DNA of 64,000 nt, taken from CALESS01 sp041741455 (GTDB lineage Bacteria; Chloroflexota; Anaerolineae; Anaerolineales; Anaerolineaceae). A program made the position numbers and the translations under genes. Positions 42,654 to 49,915 of this stretch are shown in pieces (within the stretch, counting starts at the first letter, position 1; every line of letters begins with the position of its first letter). The notes below the pieces were generated by a model. That model did no database searches, was not told the origin of the DNA, and worked only from the letters and a program-made list of their open reading frames with translations. The stretch lies in the NCBI GenBank assembly GCA_041741455.1, contig JBGSJZ010000018.1:62001-126000 (forward strand). The letters are read 5' to 3'.

Positions 42654-43781
42654 CTATTCTTCTTTTTTATCTTCTTCAGACTCGACAGATTTCTTTTGTC
42701 CCCGATTCGCCAGAGCCATGCCCACACCCAACACGATCCCGGCTCCCGCAGCAGCCCCAGCAGTTGCAATCGCAGGGGGTGTCAACGGGGCAGATTGGCC
42801 TTGATAGAAACCACCGCCATCCCAGAAGTTGGGTTCTGAACAACCCAGGCATGGATGCCCGGATTGGATGGGGAAGGAGAGTCCACCACTCCACTTCATG
42901 GTTGCGCAGGAATTGTATGTGGTTGGGCCCTTACACCCTAATTTGTATAAGCACCAACCCTTGCGGGCACCTTCGTCATCAAATGAAGACGCGAATTTAC
43001 CTGCATCGTAAAATGGCCGGCGCAGGCAACGATCATGGATCGTTTGGGCATAGAAGGTTTTTGGACGAAGCAGGCTGTCCAATTCGGGAAGACTGCCAAA
43101 GACAAGAAAATGAGCCAGGAGCCCCGTGAATACTTCTGGAATGGCCGGGCAACCAGCAATATTTACGACGGGTTTATCCTTGATGAGGTCAGAAACGCTT
43201 ACGGCTCCAGTCGGATTGGGCTTGGCGCGAGGCAGCCCGCCAAAGGCGGAGCAGTTGCCCGTGGCAATGATCGCTGCCGCTCCGGCCGCCGATTCCATTA
43301 GAAGATCTACTGAACTCCTGCCTCCAATGGTGCAATAGACCCCATCATCCAGTGTGGAAATGCTGCCTTCCACTACCAGAATATACTGCCCGGCATATTT
43401 TTTCATGGCAGCCTGCTTTGCTTCCTCAACCTGGAAGCCAGCTGCGGCTGAGAGGGTTTCATGATATTCAATAGTGATCTTGCTCAAGACAAGATCCACC
43501 AGAGTTGGAGATTGGCTGCGGGTGAGGGCTTCGCTGCAACCAGCACAATCTTGAAATTCCATCCAAATGACTGGCAAGCGAGATTTTGTTTGAAGGGCTT
43601 GAGCCACTTGTCGAACAATCGGATTCCTGGCATTCATCAGGCTGTCCGGTAAGCCGCTTGTTCGGAGTGGGGGGATCGTATTCAAGCCTAAAGCCCCGGC
43701 CATCAGACCACAGAATTTCAAAAAGTCACGCCGGGAGAGCCCTGCGTTCTTCATTTCTTCATAAATCGTTTTATCTGCCAT
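42654..43781 (-). CDS. hynS: [NiFe] hydrogenase small subunit with Tat signal and C-terminal anchor
   Basis: A 375-residue electron-transfer subunit. The Tat signal is SRRDFLKFCG at residues 16-25, so the HynSL pair is exported folded and faces outside. The proximal cluster begins with FQDCAGCSEAL (Cys79, Cys82) and GNCSAFGGL; the medial and distal cluster regions are CLYKLGCKGPTTYNSC and HPCLGCSEPNFWDGGGFY. A hydrophobic helix near 335-360 (AGAAAGAGIVLGVGMAL) anchors the C-terminus, and the tail is Lys/Glu-rich. The first gene after the sulfur-carrier block, 94 bases downstream, with a hairpin in the gap. Confidence 0.95.
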   Translation of the reverse strand: MADKTIYEEMKNAGLSRRDFLKFCGLMAGALGLNTIPPLRTSGLPDSLMNARNPIVRQVAQALQTKSRLPVIWMEFQDCAGCSEALTRSQSPTLVDLVLSKITIEYHETLSAAAGFQVEEAKQAAMKKYAGQYILVVEGSISTLDDGVYCTIGGRSSVDLLMESAAGAAAIIATGNCSAFGGLPRAKPNPTGAVSVSDLIKDKPVVNIAGCPAIPEVFTGLLAHFLVFGSLPELDSLLRPKTFYAQTIHDRCLRRPFYDAGKFASSFDDEGARKGWCLYKLGCKGPTTYNSCATMKWSGGLSFPIQSGHPCLGCSEPNFWDGGGFYQGQSAPLTPPAIATAGAAAGAGIVLGVGMALANRGQKKSVESEEDKKEE

Positions 43782-43825
43782 AGGTTCCTCCGCAGGATTG
43801 CTAAGATCCAGGATTGGAGAAGAAA

Positions 43826-43850
43826 GCCCGGCGTAAACTTGATGCCGGGC
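43826..43850 (-). promoter_or_regulatory. Hairpin between the lipoyl-carrier and hynS genes
   Basis: GCCCGGC (43826-43832) pairs with GCCGGGC (43844-43850); on the minus strand TTTCTTCTCC follows, a weak T-run. It may trim or partly end the transcript so that the sulfur-carrier genes are expressed more than the hydrogenase genes. Confidence 0.5.
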
Positions 43851-43875
43851 AGTAGACGAGTAAAATCTTTACCGA

Positions 43876-44322
43876 TTAACCGCAGGAAACGTTATCAGCT
43901 TCCAGTTTGGCCAGGTAGGCGGCTATTCCTGTTTCTCCTGTCGCCAGGCTATCCTTCTCCCCTTCCCAATCTGTCGCCTGCATTTCAGCCACCCAACCTT
44001 CACCGTAGGGATCTGCTACTGCGATATTTGGATCTGTCGTAAGTTTTTCATTAGCCCGCAATACAACGCCCGTGATTGGAGCTGGAACCGGGCCGACAAA
44101 CTTGCTGCTCTCCACAGTGGCGAGACTTTTTGCTTGTTTGACTTCCTGTCCAATGTTCTTTGACTTGACCGTGATGGCGGCTAATTTTCCACCAGAGAGT
44201 TTTGCAGCTACGGACGTGATGCCAACCCGGATCACTCCACCGCCCATCGGTTTTGCCCAGACATGTTTCTCAATCAGATAATACAGGTCGTCAGGTAAAT
44301 TACAGCCACGAACGTTCGCCAT
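43876..44322 (-). CDS. GcvH/LbpA-like lipoyl-carrier protein
   Basis: A 148-residue lipoyl-domain protein of the GcvH fold. ATVESSKFVGPVPAPITGVV places the lipoylated lysine at 74, and DPYGEGWVAEMQATDW near 110 is the typical GcvH C-terminal block. No other glycine-cleavage gene (gcvT, gcvP) is in the window. It sits between DsrE-like proteins and a hydrogenase, with lplA in the same operon. That setting matches the lipoate-binding proteins (LbpA) of sHdr sulfur metabolism, not glycine cleavage. The lipoyl disulfide would be a suitable partner for Isp2. Cys7 and Cys147 lie at the two ends. An AAGGAGGAAAA site precedes the ATG. Confidence 0.88.
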   Translation of the reverse strand: MANVRGCNLPDDLYYLIEKHVWAKPMGGGVIRVGITSVAAKLSGGKLAAITVKSKNIGQEVKQAKSLATVESSKFVGPVPAPITGVVLRANEKLTTDPNIAVADPYGEGWVAEMQATDWEGEKDSLATGETGIAAYLAKLEADNVSCG

Positions 44323-44348
44323 TTTTCCTCCTTAAGAATCCCAAGTTT

Positions 44349-44717
44349 TTAGAAAGTCAAGACAGTCTTACAATCCTCAGCGATTTGCCACATGGATGCC
44401 CCGCCAACCATCTTGACGCCATCGATTAAATCGGATGGCTGCAAGTCGTGCAACTCGGTCGAGGCTGTGCAGGCTAGGAATTGAACATCGGCATCCAATG
44501 CATCCTGAATAAATTCGCTAACCGGTTTTCCGCCTTCTTTTGGATAGACTGTTTCAGCCAGGCCCTTTTTTAACAGCAGGGTTCCATCGATGGTAAAAAA
44601 CATGAAGACCTCATACTCCATCGCAGCCGCCAGGCTGGCAAAGAAAAACGGAGTGGCACAGCGGCGCGGAGTATCAGGTCCGCTGGTCATAATAATCATA
44701 ACTTTATCGTCAGCCAT
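44349..44717 (-). CDS. DsrE-family sulfur-carrier-like protein
   Basis: A 122-residue DsrE-fold protein: MIIMTSGPDTPRR at the start, FFFASLAAAMEYEVFMFFT, and FIQDALDADVQFLACTAS with Cys83 in the place of the persulfide-carrying cysteine. GVKMVGGASMWQIAEDCKTVLTF ends it as in other family members. Such proteins pass sulfane sulfur along a relay. It starts 20 bases after the DsrE2-like gene and ends 26 before the lipoyl carrier. Confidence 0.88.
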   Translation of the reverse strand: MADDKVMIIMTSGPDTPRRCATPFFFASLAAAMEYEVFMFFTIDGTLLLKKGLAETVYPKEGGKPVSEFIQDALDADVQFLACTASTELHDLQPSDLIDGVKMVGGASMWQIAEDCKTVLTF

Positions 44718-44737
44718 TTCTTATCCTCTCTCCAAAA

Positions 44738-45214
44738 TTAGAACGTCAAAGTCATTGCATTTTCACTGGCATAGCTCAAAAATGCTGCTGCGCCAGCGAC
44801 TTCAATACCATCGATCAGATCTTCTTTCTTGATGCCCATCACATCCATACTCATCTGGCAGGCAATCATGCGAACACCGCCATCCACTGCCATTTCCAGC
44901 AGCTCACTAAGTTTGGCAACGTTGGCTTTCTTCATCCAATTGTTCATCATGCCAGTTGCCATGCCCGTCATACCGGGCAGCATGCCAACAATGTTCGGGA
45001 CGGGCATTGGCATTGCCGGGTTGGCAATCGGAGCAACTTTGAGCTTATCTGCGTTGCCTTTCTTGAGAATTTCCAACCCGTAGAATGTGAAGAAAATGGC
45101 GGCTTCCATGTCCATTGCAATGGCGGCAGTTGCCAAAATCAGGGGTGGGTAGGCTAAATCCAGTGTGCCATGGAGGGCAATAATTGCTAAACGGTTGCTG
45201 CTCGCTTCAGTCAT
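44738..45214 (-). CDS. DsrE2-like (DsrE/DsrF/DrsH family) sulfur-carrier protein
   Basis: A 158-residue protein of the longer DsrE2 type: RLAIIALHGTLDLAYPPLILATAA, AAIFFTFYGLEILKKG, a Pro/Met/Gly-rich loop around 65-92, and GVRMIACQMSMDVMGI with Cys119. In sulfur oxidisers DsrE2 proteins work with TusA and rhodanese in a sulfur-transfer chain. It lies 17 bases after tusA here. Confidence 0.9.
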   Translation of the reverse strand: MTEASSNRLAIIALHGTLDLAYPPLILATAAIAMDMEAAIFFTFYGLEILKKGNADKLKVAPIANPAMPMPVPNIVGMLPGMTGMATGMMNNWMKKANVAKLSELLEMAVDGGVRMIACQMSMDVMGIKKEDLIDGIEVAGAAAFLSYASENAMTLTF

Positions 45215-45231
45215 CGGAGGTCCTTTCGGTG

Positions 45232-45468
45232 TTACTTAGTTTTCTTGATGAAGAAGGTGAAGGTGTTGCCTTCTTTTTCCGAGGCAATCAATTCGTGCCC
45301 GGTCTTTTGGGTCCAGGCATCCATATCTGCCGCGGAGCCTGGGTCGGTGGCAATCATTTTGAGCACTTGCCCAATTTGCATGGCATCAATTGCTTTCTTG
45401 GTTTTCAAAATCGGCATAGGGCAAGACATGCCACTACAATCTAATACTTGATCAGGGGTGATAGACAT
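45232..45468 (-). CDS. tusA: TusA/SirA-family sulfur carrier
   Basis: A 78-residue protein with the TusA core LDCSGMSCPMPILKTKKAID; the CPxP cysteine at residue 16 carries the persulfide. The rest has the expected two-layer fold (VLKMIATDPGSAADMDAW, NTFTFFIKK). AAGGAGGAG sits before the ATG. It is the first structural gene of the operon, 24 bases after the regulator, and opens the TusA-DsrE2-DsrE-lipoyl carrier series. Confidence 0.93.
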   Translation of the reverse strand: MSITPDQVLDCSGMSCPMPILKTKKAIDAMQIGQVLKMIATDPGSAADMDAWTQKTGHELIASEKEGNTFTFFIKKTK

Positions 45469-45492
45469 TTCTCCTCCTTGAAAGGATAAAAA

Positions 45493-46257
45493 TTATTTGG
45501 ACAGCGAGGTATGGATGGAGCTTAGCTCAGCAATGCGCTGTAACCTACTCATTATTTCGGAACGCTCACACAGAATTGATTGGATGGTGCTCGCAACCCT
45601 GGGCGTCCACTCTTGAACTTGTTCTTGCTGATATTTTCTTAATACAGGAATTCTCTGGGCAGCCTCTGTAAATTGTGCCAGAGGGATATTGTGCTTGGCA
45701 GATAATTGTTTCAGGCGATCATTCAGCTTTTCGTGATTGGGAGAGCTTATAAAAAATTGCCCAGCAACCAACCAGGCTACAGGTTGATCACCGAGATTCA
45801 AGATTGAACGTCGGTAGCACAAACCAGCGTGACATACCTGAAAAGAAGAAGTTTCTGAAACACGCAGCACTATTTTTCGCCAAGATTCTTGACACGCCTG
45901 AAGACCAGTGGAACTTGAGAGCATCAATCTACAGAAAGGATTTGAAAAAGTCGGGGCAGTTATTGCAGTGCCTTTTAAATCAACGATCACCGCTCCTATT
46001 CCAATGATTCCCGCAAAAATTTCCTGAACTTTTTGTACACAATCTACAGGAAAATCTGTTAACGGCTCTTCCTCATTTCCGGTTTTAGCAACTGGCTCAC
46101 TTATCCCCAGCAAACGGTCTATTTCATCTTTTGGAAAACGCCACTGGTTTCCAACCTTCACTCCCTTCAAACGCCCATCATTCAACATTCGATAAACCGT
46201 GATACGGTCTACCTTGAGTAATTCTTGCAACTGCTTGGTCGTTAGCAATTCGTTCAT
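45493..46257 (-). CDS. HTH (excisionase-type) regulator with PocR sensory domain
   Basis: A 254-residue regulator. Residues 3-50 are an excisionase/MerR-like helix-turn-helix (LLTTKQLQELLKVDRITVYRML, then WRFPKDEIDRLL). Residues 70-220 are a PocR ligand-binding domain (FAGIIGIGAVIVDLKGTAIT, NPFCRLMLSS, ACQESW, CHAGLCYRRS, VAWLVAGQFF) with several cysteines. PocR domains bind small ligands, and the cysteines may hold a redox or metal signal. It is the first gene of the hydrogenase operon, so it probably controls that operon and itself. No ribosome site is obvious before the ATG. Confidence 0.85.
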   Translation of the reverse strand: MNELLTTKQLQELLKVDRITVYRMLNDGRLKGVKVGNQWRFPKDEIDRLLGISEPVAKTGNEEEPLTDFPVDCVQKVQEIFAGIIGIGAVIVDLKGTAITAPTFSNPFCRLMLSSSTGLQACQESWRKIVLRVSETSSFQVCHAGLCYRRSILNLGDQPVAWLVAGQFFISSPNHEKLNDRLKQLSAKHNIPLAQFTEAAQRIPVLRKYQQEQVQEWTPRVASTIQSILCERSEIMSRLQRIAELSSIHTSLSK

Positions 46258-46301
46258 AAAATGTTACAAGATGAAACTCCATGTAATATAAAGTTATAGT
46301 A

Positions 46302-46329
46302 TCACTTAATGTTGTCATATCATAAGTGA
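46302..46329. promoter_or_regulatory. Inverted repeat upstream of the hydrogenase operon
   Basis: TCACTTA (46302-46308) and TAAGTGA (46323-46329) are perfect inverted half-sites with centres 21 bases apart. A minus-strand TATAAC (46298-46293) lies just downstream without a good -35. This fits an activator site for the PocR-type regulator. Confidence 0.5.
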
Positions 46330-46553
46330 CGAATGTTTATTCAGAACGTGACTTTAATCATATTAAACTTACAACTTATTTTTTGAGAGTACGAAACCAG
46401 AATCTATTCTTAACTTGCAACCGATTTCTCTTTCCCCGGATATTTGTAATGCAATGTCAAGCCCAGGATGTTGATTAATGGGTGATTCTCAAGTAATGAA
46501 TTTGAGGGAGACCATCATGCGTTAAAAGACTGGAATAGTTGAGCGGTTGAAGA

Positions 46554-47141
46554 CTACTTAATATACGGTGTAATTTCAGCCTCAATCGATTCCTGGGTAA
46601 ACAAACCGATATGGATTGCTTTAACGACTCCATCTCTTCCAATCAATATTGAAGTAGGAAAACTGTGAATTGCCATCTGGTTGAGCAGTTGGGTTCCCGG
46701 GTCCAGCAAAACGTGGAACCGCAGGTCGTTTTGACTGGCAAAGGCGGCGGCCTCTGCCTGCGTATCCCCGGCATTAATTGCTAGAATAACAAAACCTTCT
46801 GCAGCATGAGCCTGGTAGTATTGATTTAATAATGGCATTTCTGCTTTGCAGGGTGGGCACCAGGTTGCCCATGTATTGATTAGTACATGTTTTCCTTTAT
46901 AATCACTCAAACGGACCGTCTCGCCGTTGACATCTTCCAATGTAAAATCCCTTAATGTTACGCCAATCTGAGGAGGTACAACGGTTTGGACAGGAGATGA
47001 TCGAAAAATTAGCCAGAAAATTGCTAGAACAACCATGATCGCTCCAAAAGCCATCAGGACATTGCGGATTTTCTCCTGTTTTCGTCGAAGTGCCAGCTGT
47101 TCCTTTCGGGATTTAAAAGATGTAAGGTCTTTGATTGTCAT
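46554..47141 (-). CDS. Membrane-anchored TlpA/ResA-like thioredoxin
   Basis: A 195-residue protein with a basic cytoplasmic start, one membrane helix at about 27-46 and an outward-facing thioredoxin domain. TWATWCPPCKAEMP gives the active pair Cys95 and Cys98, and HSFPTSILIGRDG holds the cis-proline. TlpA-type proteins reduce disulfides outside the membrane, for example in cytochrome assembly. It lies upstream of the regulator on the same strand, 296 bases away, so it has a separate transcript. Confidence 0.92.
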   Translation of the reverse strand: MTIKDLTSFKSRKEQLALRRKQEKIRNVLMAFGAIMVVLAIFWLIFRSSPVQTVVPPQIGVTLRDFTLEDVNGETVRLSDYKGKHVLINTWATWCPPCKAEMPLLNQYYQAHAAEGFVILAINAGDTQAEAAAFASQNDLRFHVLLDPGTQLLNQMAIHSFPTSILIGRDGVVKAIHIGLFTQESIEAEITPYIK

Positions 47142-47554
47142 GAGTAGAACCTTTCGCCGAGATAGTTTAATCCATAATTCTTGTATATATCAGATGTGGA
47201 CATCAAATAAAGGTTACATCTCAAAACCAATTTATTATCTCCCATCCTGAGGGAAAGCGATTGCAAAGCATAGCAGTGTGCAAAAACAGTGGGTCTCGCC
47301 AATAGGTACTCGCCATCCAGCATAAGGACATTGTTTTGCGTGGTCATTACCTTCTGGGCGTGACAGCTACTTTTAGGAAATATTGGATCTATTGATGTGG
47401 GTTGGCTTTATGCGAAATATGGGTCTTTAGGAAAAAAGATTGAATTAATTAAAGTGCTCAGGTAAGTTTTTCAGAAGATGTTTACATTTCGTACAGGTCA
47501 ATGGTTGGAGAAAAAAGTTGAAAGTCCTTATCATCAAATTACTAGGAGATGATA
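47142..47554. other. Divergent intergenic region, little recognised
   Basis: This 413-base AT-rich space lies between the TlpA-like gene and the next plus-strand gene. A 69-codon minus frame (47138-47347) is open but has no domain, no ribosome site and odd composition, so I do not call it. No strong repeat or terminator is seen. Confidence 0.5.
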
Positions 47555-48019
47555 ATGTCTGAACCTTCGTTTGATTTTTTTGCAGCGCATTGCTATTTCT
47601 CTGTAGATTGTTTCAACCGGGCCTGGGACGAAATGGATAAGGCGGCCCGCACCCCTGAAGAAGATGAGCAAATGATCCTGCTGGGGCACACCTCGTATTG
47701 GCATTGGACCCAGCGACCGGATTGTACGCCGACAATCCGGTCAGTAAGTTGTTGGCAGCTTTCTCGTATCTATGCACTGCTTTGCCAGGCCAATCTGTCG
47801 CTTCACTGGGCTGATCGATCGCTGGAGCACAGCCAGGCAGAGGAAGTGGAACCGTTCTATCGGGCATACGCATTTGAAGCCCTTGCCCGCGCCGAAAAGA
47901 TCAGTGGAGATTCTGCACAGTCACAGATTTATTTACAACAGGCGCAGGAGTGGACTAAAAAGGTAGAGGATGAGGAATCCAGGAACCTACTGCTGGCTGA
48001 CCTGGCGAATTTGCTCTGA
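47555..48019 (+). CDS. TPR-like helical protein, unknown
   Basis: A 154-residue soluble, helix-rich protein. Two TPR-like pairs can be seen: WQLSRIYALLCQANLSLHWADRSLEHS near residue 68 and PFYRAYAFEALARAEKISGD near 100. The start at 47555 has TAGGAGATG at a good distance; an ATG at 47549 is too close. It precedes the TIR gene by 86 bases. The role is unknown, perhaps protein-protein contact. Confidence 0.65.
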   Translation: MSEPSFDFFAAHCYFSVDCFNRAWDEMDKAARTPEEDEQMILLGHTSYWHWTQRPDCTPTIRSVSCWQLSRIYALLCQANLSLHWADRSLEHSQAEEVEPFYRAYAFEALARAEKISGDSAQSQIYLQQAQEWTKKVEDEESRNLLLADLANLL

Positions 48020-48105
48020 AAACCGCTTGACTTGTTTCCTAACTTGATATACGCTTGATTTAGATCCCGAGAGGGATGCTCAGAAGATTCCACAGGCGGT
48101 GGGGC

Positions 48106-49065
48106 ATGGCTCAGGATGTTTTTATTAGTTATTCTCATAACGACAATTCATACGCGGAGGCAGTCTGCCGTGGGTTGGAGAAGCGTGGCCTGAAGTGCTG
48201 GATGGCACCACGCGACATCCCGGCAGGCGATAATTTTGCCGCCGCCATTGTTAACGGGCTGAATGCTGCGCGCGCCTTTGTGTTGATTTTTTCCTCATCT
48301 TCCAATCGTTCGGAGCACGTGGCCAAGGAAGTCAACTTGGCGACGGGTAAGCCGATTTTCTACTTGCGCACCGAGGACTTGAAACCCACTCCGCCGCTGC
48401 AATATTTTCTATCGGATATCCAGTGGATGGACGCCTTTGGCTATCCGGATGAACAGACCCTGGATAAACTGGCAGCTGTAGTCAAGACCGCTATCTTGCA
48501 CCGGCCACCCCGCCATCCGACCACCATCCCTGGTTCTGTTCCGATCGGACGGGGTTCAGTCAACCCTCCAGCGGTCAGCCAGACCCCGCGAGAGGTTTCG
48601 TTGCCCACACAATCCCCGCTTGAAACGCCGGAGGATGTGGATGTGTATGATCCGTTTGCCCTGCCGGTGACTGCCCCGGCACGCCGCTTACCTTGGATGT
48701 GGATCGGTCTGGCTATTTTACTGGTTGTTTTGGGGGTGGGGGCCGTCCTCCTCTTTGGTGGAAAGGAATCTAAAGGTGATGGCCCGGGCATCAACCCGAC
48801 AGCCACGGTGGACCGCCTGACCAGCGCTCATGTGCTGCTGATCAACTCGCTCGAAGGACGCTTGACGCTGCACCTGACCGGGCAGGGCCGGGAATACACC
48901 TACAACCTGGATGCTGGCGATCAGATGGATATTTACATATTGGCTGGAACCTACCGCTACCTGATGGAGGCGGAAGGGTTCACGGCGCTTTCTGGAGAGA
49001 AGAGCTGGGATTCAGGCGATTGGGAGTGGGAATTCTATGCGGAAGGTTATACGCCAACTCCTTGA
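48106..49065 (+). CDS. TIR domain - transmembrane - extracytoplasmic domain protein
   Basis: A 319-residue protein. Residues 1-135 are a bacterial TIR domain (DVFISYSHNDNSYAEAV, GLKCWMAPRDIPAG, and RSEHVAKEVNLA with the candidate NADase Glu). A Pro/Thr linker (about 135-195) leads to a membrane helix at about 196-218 (WMWIGLAILLVVLGVGAVLLF). The last 95 residues are a small beta domain outside. Some bacterial TIR proteins cleave NAD in phage defence; others are scaffolds. This one is tethered to the membrane and has no obvious sensor partner. The start at 48106 fits the domain edge; 48076 is possible. Confidence 0.85.
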   Translation: MAQDVFISYSHNDNSYAEAVCRGLEKRGLKCWMAPRDIPAGDNFAAAIVNGLNAARAFVLIFSSSSNRSEHVAKEVNLATGKPIFYLRTEDLKPTPPLQYFLSDIQWMDAFGYPDEQTLDKLAAVVKTAILHRPPRHPTTIPGSVPIGRGSVNPPAVSQTPREVSLPTQSPLETPEDVDVYDPFALPVTAPARRLPWMWIGLAILLVVLGVGAVLLFGGKESKGDGPGINPTATVDRLTSAHVLLINSLEGRLTLHLTGQGREYTYNLDAGDQMDIYILAGTYRYLMEAEGFTALSGEKSWDSGDWEWEFYAEGYTPTP

Positions 49066-49083
49066 AGTTATACAAACCTGATA

Positions 49084-49120
49084 CAATAGGCACAGATGTA
49101 CCATCTGTGCCTATTGTTTT
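49084..49120 (+). terminator. Hairpin between the TIR and TspO-like genes
   Basis: A perfect 15-base stem (49084-49098 with 49102-49116) closes a 3-base loop and runs into TTTT, immediately followed by the GGAGG ribosome site of the next gene. It ends the TIR transcript. A TGATACAAT extended -10 overlaps its left edge. Confidence 0.8.
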
Positions 49121-49131
49121 GGAGGATAGAA

Positions 49132-49887
49132 ATGAAAATCAGTCTGCGTCAAATCTTGGTAGTCATCGCCGTGCTGGCGGTCATCGTTGTAAATTCCCTG
49201 GCGAATATCATTCCATTTAATGGACAAACCACCGGCGAAGTCTCGGATAACCTTTCCAACTACTTTGTCCCGGCCGGCTATGTCTTTTCGATCTGGGGTT
49301 TGATCTACCTGGGCCTGGTGGCCTATGCCATCTTCCAGGTGCGCCCAACGGAGACCAATAATTTACGCATGAAGGCAATCAGCGGCTGGTTCCTGCTTTC
49401 CAGTTTGGCCAATATTGTCTGGCTGCTGCTCTGGCATTACAACCAGTTCATCCTGACAGTGCCGTTAATGCTGTTGCTTTTGGCTTCACTGATCAAGATC
49501 TATCTGATCCTACGCAAAGGCAATCCTCAGATTTCGGCCGGCGAGCGCTGGACCGTACGAATTCCCTTCAGCATCTACCTGGGCTGGATCACTGTGGCGA
49601 CCATAGCCAATATCTCAGCGACCCTGGTCTCTCTCAACTGGAATGGCCTGGGCATCGCTCCAACAACCTGGTTCCTGGTCGTGTTGATCGCTGCGATCCT
49701 GATCACAGCATTGATGGCGTACTTCCGGCGAGACGTGGCTTACCTGCTGGTACCGGTCTGGGCATTCGTTGGCATAGCCCTACGCCCGACCGATTCCAGC
49801 CTGGTGGTCTCGACCTCCTGGGTGGCGGCAGGAATTGTGCTAGCCTTTGTGATTTTCTCTCTGCTCAAACCCCGCCCGGCTGTATAA
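49132..49887 (+). CDS. TspO/MBR-related membrane protein, extended
   Basis: A 251-residue protein with about seven hydrophobic helices, rich in Trp. SNYFVPAGYVFSIWGLIYLGLVAYAIFQ near residue 40 and NIVWLLLWHYNQF near 100 match tryptophan-rich sensory proteins. It is longer than classic TspO (about 160 residues). Known relatives bind porphyrins or tetrapyrrole-like ligands; the role here is open. The ATG at 49132 follows GGAGGATAGAA. Confidence 0.8.
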   Translation: MKISLRQILVVIAVLAVIVVNSLANIIPFNGQTTGEVSDNLSNYFVPAGYVFSIWGLIYLGLVAYAIFQVRPTETNNLRMKAISGWFLLSSLANIVWLLLWHYNQFILTVPLMLLLLASLIKIYLILRKGNPQISAGERWTVRIPFSIYLGWITVATIANISATLVSLNWNGLGIAPTTWFLVVLIAAILITALMAYFRRDVAYLLVPVWAFVGIALRPTDSSLVVSTSWVAAGIVLAFVIFSLLKPRPAV

Positions 49888-49915
49888 TTCTCTCATCCGA
49901 TCTGGGAGGGATGGC

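Noticed and set aside
43876..44322. Ordinary glycine-cleavage H protein
   Set aside because: No gcvT, gcvP or lipoamide dehydrogenase gene is nearby. The operon context is sulfur carriers, hydrogenase and lipoate ligase.
47138..47347. 69-residue minus-strand gene overlapping the TlpA-like start by ATGA
   Set aside because: The overlap is suggestive, but the protein has no domain, signal or biased composition, and no ribosome site. It is likely chance.
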